In this document: piece by piece, positions 1 through 10,285 of the stretch | Layout: each line of letters begins with the position of its first letter | How positions within the stretch are numbered: position 1 is the stretch's first letter | DNA from: Phascolarctos cinereus | Lineage: Eukaryota; Chordata; Mammalia; Diprotodontia; Phascolarctidae | Assembly (NCBI RefSeq): GCF_002099425.1 | Contig: NW_018343973.1 | Coordinates: forward strand, 7,803,501-7,867,500 | Reading direction: 5' to 3' | DNA: 64,000 bases | The notes under the pieces: model-generated | The model's input: the letters and a program-made list of their open reading frames with translations, nothing else | Database searches by the model: none | Told to the model about the DNA's origin: nothing | Program-made: the position numbers and the translations under genes

Positions 1-1120
1 AAAATTCTAAGAATTCTGGCTCCTGATCTCCTTGCTATTTTCCCCAGGTTCAGTGTGGAAACCTTGGGTAATAAACTGTGAAAATTATAGCCTAAGCCCC
101 CATCTAGTATAATATTTTCTATTACAATATCATGTAAGAATAATCAATCTAATAATCTAATAACAATATAATAACAATATAATAATAACAATATAATAAC
201 AAAAACATTTAATTAAGGCATAAACCAATAAAATCACAGGTTGTTGACATATTAGTGTATGAGAACAATGTAAATTACCAAAGGAAATCTAGTAGAGCCA
301 CTATCCACTACTCATACATAAAAGGAGCAATACTCACCTTCTTGAGGTGGTAAATGGGGGAGAAGTCTTTAGGGGGCAATTCAAAACAAGATTCGAATGT
401 CCCTCAGTGTGTTAGGTGGACAGCAGGAATAAATAATAATTATTCTCCTGCCTTTTCTTAGAACAATCTTGGTGACTAGCCTGGGGTTCCACTAAGGCAC
501 TGGGGGCAGGCTAGAATGTGCTGAAACTTTTCAGCTTGACTTTGGTGTTATTAGTATTCTGTTGGAACTCCTAAATGCCATGGCAGTGCCCTTTCATATA
601 TTTGCTGCTCCATCTCACTGTTCCAGCATTGCAGCTAACTTCTCCATCTTTACTTTCTCCCAAGGCTCACCCTTGCTTTTATTACTCCCATTCCTTCTGT
701 ATGTGGCTCCCTTCTTACAGCTACTCAGGATGACATCAGAGCTTTTAACATTTGCATCCTTCCCTGTCTTTCTTTTATTTTTGCAAGTTGTTATGATCTG
801 ATATAATCCTTGTGTCCAGATCCAAGATTCTTTAAAGTCTTGTTAGTATTTCAGGGCTCCTACCTTGATAGGGAAGGTAGATTTTGGAAGGATAGATACT
901 CTCTATGTCACTGTGGGTACCAGAAGCTGTGCTGGAGAACTCTTGTTAAGGGTAGGTGATTCTAGCCTATATTAAAAAAAAATGTTTTAATTGTCAGAAC
1001 ATGATTGATGAAATGAGTGTTTTCACTGACTGTCAGGTCTATTTAAAACTACAGGTGGCTACAATCACTCTATTTCTATAAAATTGTAATTGTCATTAAA
1101 TAGTATTTTGGAAAAACCAC
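1..1120. other. Unassigned AT-rich DNA
   Basis: I recognise no gene or repeat family here. A degenerate AATAATAACAAT-type simple repeat lies at about 140-215. Short open frames such as 562-801 have no recognisable domain and sit among dense stops in the other frames, so I read them as chance. Confidence 0.5.
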
Positions 1121-1123
1121 GAT

Positions 1124-1275
1124 TGCACTATTTACTCATTCTTTCAATTCAATTAAGAAATGTTAATAAAATACCTTCTATGTGCAACATACTCTAATTT
1201 GTATACAGAAATGGAAACAAAGTTGAAGGAAACAAAGTCTCTACTCTCAAAGAGTTTATAATCTAGTTGTAGGTA
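1124..1275 (-). mobile_element. L2 LINE 3' end (minus)
   Basis: On the plus strand this reads as the reverse complement of the L2 3' terminus: an ATTCA-rich start, then a degenerate 'taccttctatgtgcaacata' (family: taataaatg / ctactatgtgccaggcac), then the 'tctcaaagagtttataatct' block. It is a 5'-truncated, old copy with no coding capacity. Confidence 0.6.
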
Positions 1276-1710
1276 ACAATGTATATGTTGGAAAGTAATT
1301 ACATATTTTTGAAATATATGTTGAATTTCACCCCCCAAAATAAATCTGGCTTGAATAAAATTTGAATGTTGTTTATGACTGCTATTATTTTTAGGTTATA
1401 CAAATATACTATTTTAATATCTAAAGCAGAAACTGTATAATATCAAATATGTTAGATTAACTTTAGACTGTTGCACCAAATGACAGATTGACTAGAATAT
1501 ATTTTAAGTTGTAGTGGTAAGGCAGCTTGCTAGAATATCATTAATAAACATTTATAATGTCAAAGATTTATAAGCAACTGATTCACAAATGACCCATACA
1601 TATAAATAGCCTTGTTCCTTGCTCTTTGTCCAAGTTTTAGCTTTGTATTAGGAATACTCACTTCTATGTGCCATAGAACTTGTGTTCTCAAGAATGGCAG
1701 CACCATTTTA
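1276..1710. other. Unassigned AT-rich DNA
   Basis: No gene, RNA or repeat family was recognised. Both strands are interrupted by frequent stops. Confidence 0.45.
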
Positions 1711-1711
1711 T

Positions 1712-1925
1712 GGGTAAAGGATTAGCCTCAGAGACAGGAAGGCTTAAGTTACATCCTCCCTTTGACATATACTTTGTGTGACCAAAGGTCAATCACTTAA
1801 TCTTCCAGTGATCCAGGAAACTAATATTTTGAGTAACAGAGCAGTTGCCAATCTGCATTGGCATTAGGAGGGAGTTTTCACACTTGAGAGCTCTCAAACC
1901 AGTGAAATCACAGCTCTGAACACTC
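1712..1925 (+). mobile_element. MIR-type CORE-SINE (marsupial MIR variant)
   Basis: The order is that of the marsupial MIR variant: 'gacaggaaggctta' (family: gtcaggaagacctg), 'actttgtgtgacc', 'aatcacttaatct', then the variant's own 3' part with 'atctgcattgg', a GGGAGTTTTC block and 'ccagtgaaatcacag'. The same 3' blocks recur near 44230 and 59790 in this window, which supports a shared family. Confidence 0.65.
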
Positions 1926-2164
1926 CCTTTGCTCAGCAAAAAAAAAAAATCCCCTAAGCAGATTTTCCAAGTTTTTTTTCTCCCAAACTCACAAAAGATG
2001 ACTAAGCCTCCTCCTGATACTTCAACAAAATCTCAGATCTCATTGATTTGTGCGTTCCCCTGTCTAACTGCATGTTGGAAACTATAATAAATTTCTCATC
2101 CTGTGTTATTCTTGTCCATGCACCATCAGGTTCTCTAAAGGATTTGCTCAATCCATTGGAAACC

Positions 2165-2510
2165 TCCTTTTACAATCACAGAATCACAAAATTTTAGTTT
2201 GAAACAATCTCTGAGGCCTCATCTTCTGAGGCTATCATAATTCAATCCACACCTGAAAAAGAATCCCCAGTAGAGGGTACAGTTATCTCTACTTAAAGAC
2301 ATCTAGTTATGGAGAACCCACCACTTCCTGAGGCAGTCAGGAATGTGCATATCTTTAATTGTTACAAAGTTGTCCTTATATAAAGCCTAAATTCTTTCTC
2401 CCTAGTTTCTAACCACTGGACATTTTCCCTCCTTTCCTCAATGAATTCAATGCCTGACTGTCTTTCTTCTTCACAACTCCTGCCCAGAATTGCAGGTAAG
2501 TAGAGATAAT
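2165..2510 (-). mobile_element. CR1/L3 LINE 3' end (minus)
   Basis: The plus strand begins 'cacagaatcacaaaatttta' and goes on through 'ctctgaggcctcatct', 'ccacacctgaaaaagaatcc', 'acccaccacttcctgaggca' and 'aagcctaaattctttctc'. These are, in order, the reverse complement of the CR1/L3 3' region seen in mammals and birds. The copy is old and non-coding. The same family is present in plus orientation near 50560-50990. Confidence 0.7.
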
Positions 2511-2599
2511 TTTGGATCCTCATTCTGGCATCCAACATTATAGGCATCTCTTCTTAATTTGTGCCATGTACCATATGTGTATGTCTATGTATTGATATT

Positions 2600-3265
2600 A
2601 CACACACAGGAGGAGAAAGTGAGGCTGGTGAGTAGTTCTAGCTGCCTGAATAGGGACCCAGCTGGCCAGTTCCAGTTGGGTAATTCAGCTCGTTGTCCAC
2701 TCTTCCTTTCCCTCTCCTTCCTTCCCCTTTTCCTCTCTGAGGTTTACTGGCTAGATTTGTTTCTCAAAAACCAAGCCTTAAACCCAATTTACTTTGGAGC
2801 TCATAGATTGGACAACAATAGGTCCCTTCCCAAGCACTACTTAATGGTTATTTTTTGGGCCCTCCTTGCTCAGAGTGAATTTAAATAGTAACTGTTTCTC
2901 TTTTGGCCAGCAACTCTGAGGGTCTTCCCCTCCCAGTTTCCTTTTTTTTTTTTTTTTAAATTAAACAGGCCATCCCTTGGCTCACTTAAAGAGGCCTATT
3001 CACTGAATGGGTGTTACCTCACTCAAAGTTAGAACCTTAGCTTAAAAGAGCCAGGGTCTTCCATTGCATTCTAGGCCATCTCCAGTTGTCCTAATGAATA
3101 TCTGACCACTGGACCCAGATTGCTCTGGAGGAGAAAGTGAGGCTGGTGACCTTGCACAGCCCTTCTTCACTCAAATCAAAGTCAATTGCAAGTCATATCA
3201 TCATCTCCCCAATATCATGATCTTCTTTGAGAATGCAGGACAAACATGACAACAAATTACACACA
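2600..3265 (+). mobile_element. Marsupial short retroposon or RTE-like 3' end, family name uncertain
   Basis: I recall the part at about 3000-3265 as a common marsupial repeat: 'ggccatctccagttgtcct', 'gaatatctgaccactgga', 'gaggagaaagtgaggctggt', 'ccttgcacagccctt', 'tcatcatctcc', then an end rich in AAC ('gacaacaaatt'). The tail suggests mobilisation by a non-L1 LINE. The stretch before it (2609-2990) begins with a second copy of the same GGAGGAGAAAGTG block, so the region may hold two overlapping insertions. The exact family and the 5' boundary are not certain. Confidence 0.45.
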
Positions 3266-3845
3266 CATATGTATATATGTATTTGTCTACATATGGTACA
3301 GAAGTGCAACTAGGCACAAAGGAGGCAATGATAGCCTTGCATCTTTGATTTAAGATTTGTTCCTGTGCCTTTTTTTCTCCCATTCATTTGTAGACAAGAC
3401 AAAAAGACTTTGGGCTTGTAATACTTGAAAGGGGTTGGGGTGACAGGTGACAGAGCCAATAGGTTGTTAGAAGGCAACCTCTAAACCGACCTTGAGTATA
3501 GTTTAACAACTGGAAATTGAGCAGTGGACCAGGAGAAATATATAACCCTAAGACAGAATGAAGTTTCAGACAGAACCTTGCTTTTATAGATAGAAAGTAT
3601 AGATTTAAAGAAATAGATTTAAGTCTTTGAGCACTAGTTAGCTGAGGTCATTCTATGTTCAGAAGAACTTGGCCCTTGGACAAGGAATCTTCTCCTAGAA
3701 AGGAAACACACAATTCATCCAAGGTTCTGGGAACAGTCAAACCCCACTTTAGGGAGGAAGAGCCATTAAGTTTCTCTTTCCTGCCCCCCCTTCCAGTATT
3801 GTGACTATGTGTATGAATTCTCAGGCTTTCTAGATAAAGCTATGG
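3266..3845. other. Unassigned DNA
   Basis: A short ACACATATGTATAT tract at 3261-3290 follows the retroposon tail. The rest holds no recognised gene or family. Confidence 0.4.
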
Positions 3846-3955
3846 GAAAGACACAGAGAGAGAGAGAGACAGAGTGGGAGAGACAGAGACAGAAAGGAAG
3901 ACTGAGACGGAGAGAAACAGACACAGAGACAGAGACAGAAAGAGAGGAGGTGACT
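3846..3955 (+). repeat. Purine-rich GAGA/GACAGA simple repeat
   Basis: An imperfect run of GAGA, GACAGA and GAGACAGA units, nearly free of pyrimidine runs. It supplies the first 25 or so codons of an open frame at 3874-4434 and is the likely reason that frame looks long. Confidence 0.85.
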
Positions 3956-5080
3956 CTGAACTTAATCTAAAAGAAATGGTACCAATTCCTCTTCTTATGA
4001 CAGGGATGGATTACCTTGTCTGGGGATTCCAGCTAAATTCAGAGAAGCTTCAGAATCTCATGCTTTATGAGGTTGCAACTCTCAGTATTGACCATAGGAT
4101 TGACCATAGTGAAGGACTGTTGAGTGCCAAAGGAGACCAGCAAGAAGCTGCTTCCCTACCTCTTACTGAGATTACACAACACACCCATACTCTATGCAGA
4201 AATTACTTTTCTGGAAGTGCCTGGGAGAGAATGAATGTCCTTTCACACCAATGGAGAACAAAATCCTTGCAAGTTTCCCTCCAGGCTGACGTGAAGCCCT
4301 TAATCATTATACTCTGGGTCTGGTTATTCAACCATTTCTTCATGTACTTAACATTTTTATTGTCAACCTGCATCGACAATCTCCTTTTTCATCCCTGTCA
4401 CACAAGGTGCAATGATAGTATAAAGCTATTATAGAAAGTGAACATCTCGTATTCTTTAAATTCAGAATTTAGGGTTCAGCAATGCTGTAAGTATTTTTAC
4501 TATAAAATGCATTAATCTATTAGAAAGTACTTCCCCTTCCTCTTGCATATATTGATCACTTGTATCAATCAAGGTCACAAATGCCCCAATTTCAACGAAT
4601 CCACTGGTCATTTTACCTTCTTAACCCAAGGATGATTAGAATGCAGAATCTTACCAAAGATAAATGACATCTGCTTCAAAATAAAGTTTATGTCAGGAGA
4701 AATTATTTTTTTTAAGATACATCTGGAACACTATAAATGAGTGTTTGATAGGCATTTCAGAGCATTTTTTTTGATCTGTTCTTTATCTCTAATTTTCCTC
4801 ATAAGCTGAAAAGGGATATTTATTTCCCTTGAGGGAATTTTCCATGTTGAGAACTTACTGAAGAACTTTTTGTTCTCATTTAGTGGGAATCCCCATACAT
4901 TTGCTTTTCCAGTGTTACAACCTTTACTGCAATTTGTTGGAATTTCAAAAGTGGAAGAAAAAAATAGACTACAGATGTCAGATGCTTCAAAGAATTGAAT
5001 TCAGTGCAGAATAATTGGGTAGACTATAAGTCTTAGTCTTAGAATCAGACTCTAGACTTTGAGGTCTAGTATACAAGCAG
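3956..5080. other. Unassigned DNA with a 186-codon open frame at 3874-4434
   Basis: An open frame on the plus strand starts inside the GACAGA repeat and continues for about 160 codons into non-repetitive DNA. The translated part shows no motif that I recognise. A hydrophobic stretch near residues 143-165 (PLIIILWVWLF and following) could be a membrane segment, but such stretches are common in AT-rich chance frames. There is no identifiable promoter, Kozak context or splice structure. I do not call it a gene. Confidence 0.35.
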
Positions 5081-5084
5081 TCCA

Positions 5085-5230
5085 AACGTATATGTTTATT
5101 CGAGGCTTACTCTGTGCCGTGCTTTGAGCCAAGGGGCATACAGAAGTATTTAAGACAGTGTTCTTGTCCTTAATCAATTAAACATCTAGCCTGGGAGAGA
5201 AAAATCAAGTTCTCAAGACAGCTAAGTGCT
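5085..5230 (-). mobile_element. L2 LINE 3' end (minus), degraded
   Basis: A degenerate reverse complement of the L2 terminus: 'tatgtttattcgaggctta', 'ctctgtgccgtgctttgagc', then 'aattaaacatctagcctgg' (family: aggagctcacagtct). No coding capacity. Confidence 0.45.
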
Positions 5231-5319
5231 AACTATGTGTATTGGCTAGAAATAACACACTAGTAGGTCAGAGGAGAGAGAGTTCAACCAGCATTGTAAA
5301 AGTTGGAAAGAATTCATGG

Positions 5320-5510
5320 AGGATAGCTCCTGGTTTTCTTCAAAACTCAGCTGAAGTACCATTTTTTTCAGAATGGCTTTCCTATCACTTCAGATGCTAG
5401 GGCTCTCACCGAAGTATCTTGTGCTCATTTTGTATATATTTGATGTGTAAAGTAGATGTGTAGTCCATGTCAGTTATGTGTGTGTCCACATGGTTGTGTC
5501 TAAATGCAAA
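5320..5510 (+). mobile_element. L2 LINE fragment (plus), degraded
   Basis: The order 'tcaaaactcagctgaagtac', 'cagaatggctttcctatc' and 'ttttgtatatatttg' fits the last part of L2 before its 3' terminus (family: ctcagctcaaatgccacc, gaggccttccctgac). Very diverged. Confidence 0.4.
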
Positions 5511-5603
5511 TTATGTTCTAAATGGATTTATTATCTTAATATTAAAGATTATACTGTTAAAAAGTTAGAAGAGAAACAGATCATATACTTCTCATAGGTA
5601 TGA

Positions 5604-5675
5604 GGAAGATATATACATCTACATACATACATACATACATATACACATATATACATACACACACACACACATATA
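5604..5675. repeat. ACAT / CA microsatellite
   Basis: ACATAC and ACAT units followed by (CA)n, immediately next to the 3' end of a minus-strand SINE. It probably grew from the A-rich tail of that SINE. Confidence 0.85.
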
Positions 5676-5809
5676 CTTGCTAGACAATGGGGTTAAGTGA
5701 CTTGCCCAGGGTCACGCAGTAAGTGTTATGTGTCTGAGGCCAGATTTGAACTCAGGTCCTCCTGAATCCAGGGCCAGGGCTCTATCCACTGTGCCACCTA
5801 GCTGCCCCT
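5676..5809 (-). mobile_element. tRNA-headed SINE with L1-type tail (WSINE1/SINE1-like)
   Basis: On the minus strand it runs 'ggggcagctaggtggcacag', 'tggatagagccctggccctg', 'gattcaggaggacctgag', 'ttcaaatctggcctcagaca', 'cataacactta', 'gggcaagtcacttaacccc', then stops at 'attgtctagcaagta'. It lacks the long RTE-like tail of MAR1. The 'gaggacctgagttcaa' part matches a tRNA-type B box. The copy is near full length. Confidence 0.75.
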
Positions 5810-5814
5810 GTTCA

Positions 5815-6290
5815 TATTCTTTGAACTAGTGACTTTATTACTGGGCTTTTACCCCAAGGAAGCCATCAGTAAGAAGATTAGAGTACTACTTTTTATGATA
5901 GCTACATATTGGAATGCACCAATCAATTAGGGATTGGCCAAACAAATAGTGATACATGACTGTAATGGAATATTACTATGCTGTAAGAAATGATGTGTGC
6001 TATGAATACAGAAAAGTATTGAAAGATTTATGTGAAGTAGTGCAGAGTGAAGTTAGCAGAACCAAGAAAACTATGTACACAGTAACTACAAAGATGCAAA
6101 AGAACAACTATATACTAAAAAAATTAAAAAGTAAATAAAAAAAATTATAAACCTTAAGCACCACTCTAATGAAGAGATAGGAGAAGACATCCACAAGCCA
6201 TCCTTTTGTAGAGGCAAGTGGTCCACAGGTGTTACATATTGCACATGTTTTCAGACTTTTTCAAGTTTTGATGATTTTTTTCCTCTCTAA
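5815..6290 (+). mobile_element. Old L1 3' end (plus), 5'-truncated
   Basis: Codons at about 5956-6105 read VMEYYYAVRND and then SEVSRTKK. These match the C-terminal end of L1 ORF2 in the complete L1 of this window (VMEYCCAIRND and SEVSRTKR, near 28803-28920). An A-rich 3' UTR follows. No TSD was identified. It is more diverged than the L1 at 22.7 kb. Confidence 0.75.
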
Positions 6291-6560
6291 AATAATACTA
6301 TTTGTCATGTGGTGATATAGGAAAAAGAAAATATCGGTAAAGCTTATCTGAAAAAAAAATGCCTTACAGAGAGGAGTAAATAGGTATCACTAATGTCTCT
6401 TCCACCGCAGCCCTTCTCAAAAGGAGAAGGAGCAGGAGATTTGGGACACAAGGCTGTTCTTTTTGCTCTCCTCAGAGAGGCAAGAGAGGATTATATTTTC
6501 CCATATTCCTTAATATTGTTAGTCTAAGCTACTTTCTTGATGGGGAAGGGAAAAGGGAGG
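6291..6560. other. Unassigned DNA
   Basis: No gene or repeat family was recognised. Confidence 0.4.
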
Positions 6561-6562
6561 GA

Positions 6563-6660
6563 AGGGAATAAGCATTTGTTAAGTAGTACTGTGTGCCAGA
6601 CACTGTGCTAAATACCTTGCAGATATTACCTCATTTGATTTGATTTTTATCTCTTAACAG
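6563..6660 (-). mobile_element. MIR/L2-type 3' end fragment (minus)
   Basis: 'aataagcatttgttaagtag', 'tactgtgtgccagacactgt', 'gctaaataccttgcagatat' and 'tacctcatttga' match the common reverse-complement end of a Ther/MIR or L2 copy (family: ctactatgtgccaggcactg, attatctcatttgatcc). Confidence 0.6.
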
Positions 6661-7200
6661 AGAAGGAGTACTCTAAGCTATTCTGAAGTCTTTACTCTCT
6701 TCCCATAAAGTTGTAGTTACCCCCACTCACCACACAATGAATAAGCAAATAAACTCATTTATTTAAACCGAGAGCAAACAGAAATCAAATAAATTATACA
6801 GATTAGAACCTACCAGACCATACATGGTACAACTGAACTCTCCCACTAGGATCAAGATATCTTGAAAAGTGAGAAAAAGTTCCTGATCTCACAAAAAGGG
6901 AAAGTCCCTAGAGTCCCTCCTGTGGCAAGCTTAAAACAGGGACATACTCAAGACACTGGGTTCCCCTAAACGTCACCTTCTTCTCAGAGTCCTCTCTCTC
7001 CAGGGACCTTTCCCTGAATAGAGTCTAGATCTGTTTTTGCCTTCTCTCAAAGCCATAGCCAAAGACAAGGATCTCTCCCCTCCCAATCTCTTACTAACTC
7101 TACCTCTCACTGAGGAAGGGAACATTGTTCTCTTCACCAATGAAGAGAGTATCATACAAATCCCGGACTTGAGTCCTAAGTTATATCCATACATTCATAT
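6661..7200. other. Unassigned DNA
   Basis: No gene was recognised. Overlapping open frames on both strands at 6973-7222 lie in a low-stop stretch and share no recognisable motif. Confidence 0.4.
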
Positions 7201-7204
7201 ATGT

Positions 7205-7340
7205 ATATGTGATCTCCATTAAAATGTAAGCTTCCTGAGAGAAGGAACTGTTTCTTTTTGGTATTCATATCCTCAGCATTTAACATAGTATCTAGCACTC
7301 TTAGTAAGTACTTCACAAATATTTTATATTGATTCTAGAA
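7205..7340 (+). mobile_element. L2 LINE 3' end (plus)
   Basis: The typical L2 end: 'aaaatgtaagcttcctgaga', 'gaaggaactgtttc', 'catatcctcagcatttaaca', 'tagtatctagcac', 'agtaagtacttcacaaatat'. 5'-truncated and non-coding. Confidence 0.7.
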
Positions 7341-7424
7341 TCATACTGCCTTACTTGTGTTAGACATTTAAAACGCGAAATCAAATTTAGTCGTCTTGAA
7401 AGGATATATGCACGAAAGAGGCAG

Positions 7425-7580
7425 AATGTCATAACAGAGCTGGCCTTGGAATGAAGAAAGATCTGGGTTCACCTCTGACATATCACGGTTTTGTGAGTGG
7501 GCAAGTCATTTAGCTGCTCTGTGACCCAGGCAACTAACTCTCTAAGCTCTAAGCATTAATTTTGCATAGCATGTTCTGAC
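7425..7580 (+). mobile_element. MIR-type CORE-SINE (marsupial variant), plus
   Basis: 'gagctggccttggaatgaag', 'aaagatctgggttcacctct', 'gggcaagtcatttagctgct', 'ctgtgacccaggcaactaac', 'tctctaagctct'. The block joining 'ggcaact' to 'ctctaag' is the marsupial variant and not ordinary MIR. Confidence 0.6.
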
Positions 7581-7607
7581 TGATCTGTGCTGGTAGGTGG
7601 ATTTTAA

Positions 7608-7864
7608 TTTTTGTCTTTCAATCATTTCAGTAATGTCTGACTCTTCATGACCCTATTTGAAATTTTCTTGGCAAATATCCTGGAGTGATTTACCATTTCC
7701 TTCTCTAGTTTATTTTACAGACGAGGAACTGAAGCAAACAGGGTTAAGTGACTTGCCTAGGATCACACAGCTAGTAAGTGTCTGAGGCCAGATTTGAACT
7801 TAAGAACATGAGTCTTTGTGACTCCAGGTTCTGCACTCTATTCACTTCAACACCTAGCTGCCCC
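7608..7864 (-). mobile_element. MAR1-type SINE with RTE-like tail (minus), near full length
   Basis: On the plus strand: 'gtctttcaatcatttcagta', 'atgtctgactcttcatgacc', 'ttttcttggcaaatatcctg', 'catttccttctc', then 'gttaagtgacttgcctagga', 'tcacacagctagtaagtgtc', 'tgaggccagatttgaact', ending 'caacacctagctgcccc'. Read on the minus strand this is a tRNA-like head, CORE and RTE/BovB-like tail, the order known for MAR1. Confidence 0.8.
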
Positions 7865-7939
7865 TCCCCTTCCCACAAATGAGGCAGCATGGCAATCAGT
7901 TGTTTTAAAAGAACTTAATATACTCTTCAATGCCATTCC

Positions 7940-8240
7940 ACTCCACTGAATAAACTTTTATTAAGTGCTTTCTTATGTTCAGGGCACTGTCCTCAGAAAA
8001 TAGTTTTTGCCCTTGAAGAGCTTACATTTTAATGCCAGATTGGTAGTTATAATATTTAAGTAAATACCAAATCATTTGAGAAGGAAGAGAGTACTACCTG
8101 GGGACACCAAGGATTTTGTATGTACCACCTGAGAGGGTACATAAAGGAAGCTGTGAGATGCAGGAGAGGAAGGGAAGGAAGACGTTTTATTCATGGAGAA
8201 CAGACTATACCAAGGCTTTAAGACAGGAGGTAGAATCCCC
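7940..8240 (-). mobile_element. L2 LINE 3' portion (minus)
   Basis: The plus strand shows 'aataaacttttattaagtgc', a degenerate 'ttcttatgttcagggcactg', 'gcccttgaagagcttacatt', then L2-like sequence ('ggagaacagactatacca'). 5'-truncated. Confidence 0.6.
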
Positions 8241-8284
8241 AGGTCATAGAATAATATCTGGAAAACAGGGGTCATTTAGCTGTC

Positions 8285-8740
8285 ATTTAATCTATGGCCC
8301 CTCCCCTTTCCAGTCTTGAAAGGTACACTCACTCCCCACTGCCACGTATTCTTGGATCAGTGTCACTGGCCTCCTTGCCATTCCCTGAAAGAGACACTCC
8401 CTCTCTCAGCTCTGAGCATTTTCTCTGGCTGTCCCCCTCTGCCTGGAATATTATCTCTCCTCATTTCTATCTCTTGGCTTCCTCGACTTTCTGCTAGTCC
8501 TAGCTCAAGTCTCACCTACAGGCAACTTTTCCCAATCCCTCTTACTTTCAGTGCTTTCCCTTTCTTATTTCCTCTTTATCCTGGATGTCACTTGTTTGTA
8601 TATATTTGTTTGCATGTTGTCTCCCCCATCAGATGTGAGCTCCTCAAAGGCAGGGACTGTTTTTTGCCTTTCTTTCTGTCTCCAGTGTCTGGTGCATAGT
8701 ACATAATTAATAAGTCTTTACTGACTCACTGACTGACAAT
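8285..8740 (+). mobile_element. L2 LINE 3' portion (plus)
   Basis: In order: 'tctgcctggaatattatctc', 'agctcaagtctcacctacag', 'tgtttgcatgttgtctcc', 'cagatgtgagctcctcaaag', 'gcagggactg', 'gtgtctggtgcatagtacat', 'aagtctttactgactcactg'. Among the better preserved L2 ends in the window. The open frames across it arise from its low stop content and are not genes. Confidence 0.8.
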
Positions 8741-9030
8741 GACAGAGTAACATGAAGTGAGTAGAGAAAGACAAGCTGGAGGCCAATTGTAAAGGGTTTA
8801 AAATGCTGAGCCAAGTAATATATATATTTATCTTAATTCCTATGTCTTTATTAGAATTATTAGAATGAATTTTAAAGATTGGCAAGTGTTGGTCATGGAT
8901 AACCTCGATCCTATAGAGCCAGTAGTAGCTACAACAATTCCAAAGAAACCTTCTGCTTTTCCCTTTGCTACTGGTTAACCTAAGAATTTTCTAGACATTT
9001 GCCTGGAGGCAATTTTGTTGCTTGTGGGTG
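8741..9030. other. Unassigned DNA
   Basis: No gene or repeat family was recognised. Confidence 0.4.
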
Positions 9031-9034
9031 GGGG

Positions 9035-9235
9035 AGGTACTATTTATTTTTGTCTTTTTTATCCTCAGAACCTAGTGTAGTGCCTCACAAATGCATAATA
9101 AAAGTTCATTGAATTGAATAGATTTAAATCACTTAACCTGGGCCTCATTTTCATCATCAGTAAAATGAGGATCTTAGATTCACTGTCTATAAATTTACTT
9201 CCAGTCTTAGAACTGTGATCCAATCATCCTATGAA
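9035..9235 (+). mobile_element. L2 3' end followed by a MIR3/L3-tailed SINE end
   Basis: 9035-9125 is an L2 terminus ('tcctcagaacctagtgtagt', 'gcctcacaaatgcataataa', 'ttgaattgaata'). 9128-9235 is the 3' half of a MIR-like SINE ('cacttaacctgggcctcatt', 'cagtaaaatgaggatctta') with the CR1/L3-type ending ('tccagtcttagaactgtgat'). Confidence 0.55.
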
Positions 9236-9402
9236 CTGAAGTAAAGTGAAATGAATGCCACATTATGGTAGACTGATTTGATTGTGATAGCATAGCCTAG
9301 ACCTGATACTGTGCAGTGCAAATGACTTCCTATGAGAAAGGCCAATAGAGTTATAGATTTAACTGTTTTTTGGTCCAGGTAGGAGTAAAACAATATTTTT
9401 CT

Positions 9403-9535
9403 CTTCCTTCCTTCCTTCCTTCCTTCCTTCCTTCCTTCCTTCCTTCCTTCCTTCCTTCCTTCCTTCCTTCCTTCCTTCCTTCCTTCCTTCCTCCCTCCCT
9501 CCCTTTCTTCCATCCTTCCTTCCTTCCTTCTTTTT
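9403..9535 (+). repeat. (TTCC)n microsatellite
   Basis: About 22 uninterrupted TTCC units to about 9490, then imperfect CTCC, TTCC and TTTC units. Strong strand asymmetry gives spurious long open frames on both strands (EGRK and SFLP repeats). Confidence 0.97.
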
Positions 9536-9606
9536 TTATTTTCTCATTTATTTATTGGTTCTGTCAGTCATGTATCTAATATCTGTCTCTGTCTCCTGCC
9601 CTCCCT

Positions 9607-9608
<2 letters not shown>

Positions 9609-9647
<39 letters not shown>
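9609..9647 (+). repeat. (TG)n microsatellite
   Basis: An uninterrupted TG run of about 19 units. Confidence 0.97.
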
Positions 9648-9648
<1 letters not shown>

Positions 9649-9649
9649 T

Positions 9650-9760
9650 TTCTCTGTTTATTCATTATTTTTCTGTTTGCCTCTCTTTTCATCTCAGAAC
9701 TTAGCAAAGAGTCTGGTACATAGTGTGTGCTTAATTAATGCTTGTAGAGTTGACCGAGTA
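9650..9760 (+). mobile_element. L2 LINE 3' end (plus)
   Basis: 'ctcagaacttagcaaagagt', 'ctggtacatagtgtgtgctt', 'aattaatgcttgtagagttg' is the L2 terminus. Confidence 0.65.
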
Positions 9761-10285
9761 GTTTTCCTAAACTGACCTTCACAATGCAGAGCAAACAGTG
9801 TTTTTAGGACAAAATGCAAGCAAGAGAGTCAGGTTAAACCTATGTGGACAACACAGTTCCACTCTAAATATTCTATTAGTTGGAAAGCATTCCTTATGTG
9901 TTTCTGACAACTTTGAAGTAATGTGGATATGATAATGAAATATACTAAGGTGACACAGATAAGTATTAGTCCCTCTTCCACCACTGAAACCCTATGAAAA
10001 TGAAACCCCTAACTCCTCCCCACCTACTGACTACAATCTTCTACCTGCTATGGATTCATGTTGCCCGAGGGCTTCCAACTCTGATCCCCCATTACAGAAT
10101 GACTATCTGTGCCCCTCCACTCTCCCCATTCTCTTCCCCATACTATCTCCCTTTACCGACCTGTCCCCTCTGTCCCCATGCCACCTGCCTCTGAACTCCT
10201 GTGCCTTTTGCTTCTGTACTCTCTGTGGCTTATTAAAGTATGACTGAAGCATTAATCCTTGCTTGCTGCCATTGTGGTCTTTCCT
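9761..10285. other. Unassigned DNA, pyrimidine-rich at 9990-10230
   Basis: A C/T-rich stretch leads into 'cttattaaagtatgactgaa' and 'cttgcttgctgccattgtgg'. The poly(A)-signal-like ATTAAA followed by a short T/G-rich stretch resembles the end of an LTR, but I could not define two ends or a target duplication, so it stays unassigned. Confidence 0.3.

Noticed and set aside
3874-4434. 186-codon open frame as a gene
   Set aside because: It starts within a GACAGA simple repeat, has no recognised motif, and nothing around it suggests a promoter or splicing.
6700-7160. Possible solo LTR
   Set aside because: There are poly(A)-signal-like bases and a TG start near 6714, but no matching CA end and no target duplication.
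8294-8699. 127-codon open frame
   Set aside because: It runs through an L2 3' end that has few stops. L2 does not code there.
9229-9579. Open frames with EGRK and SFLP repeats
   Set aside because: They are translations of the (TTCC)n microsatellite.
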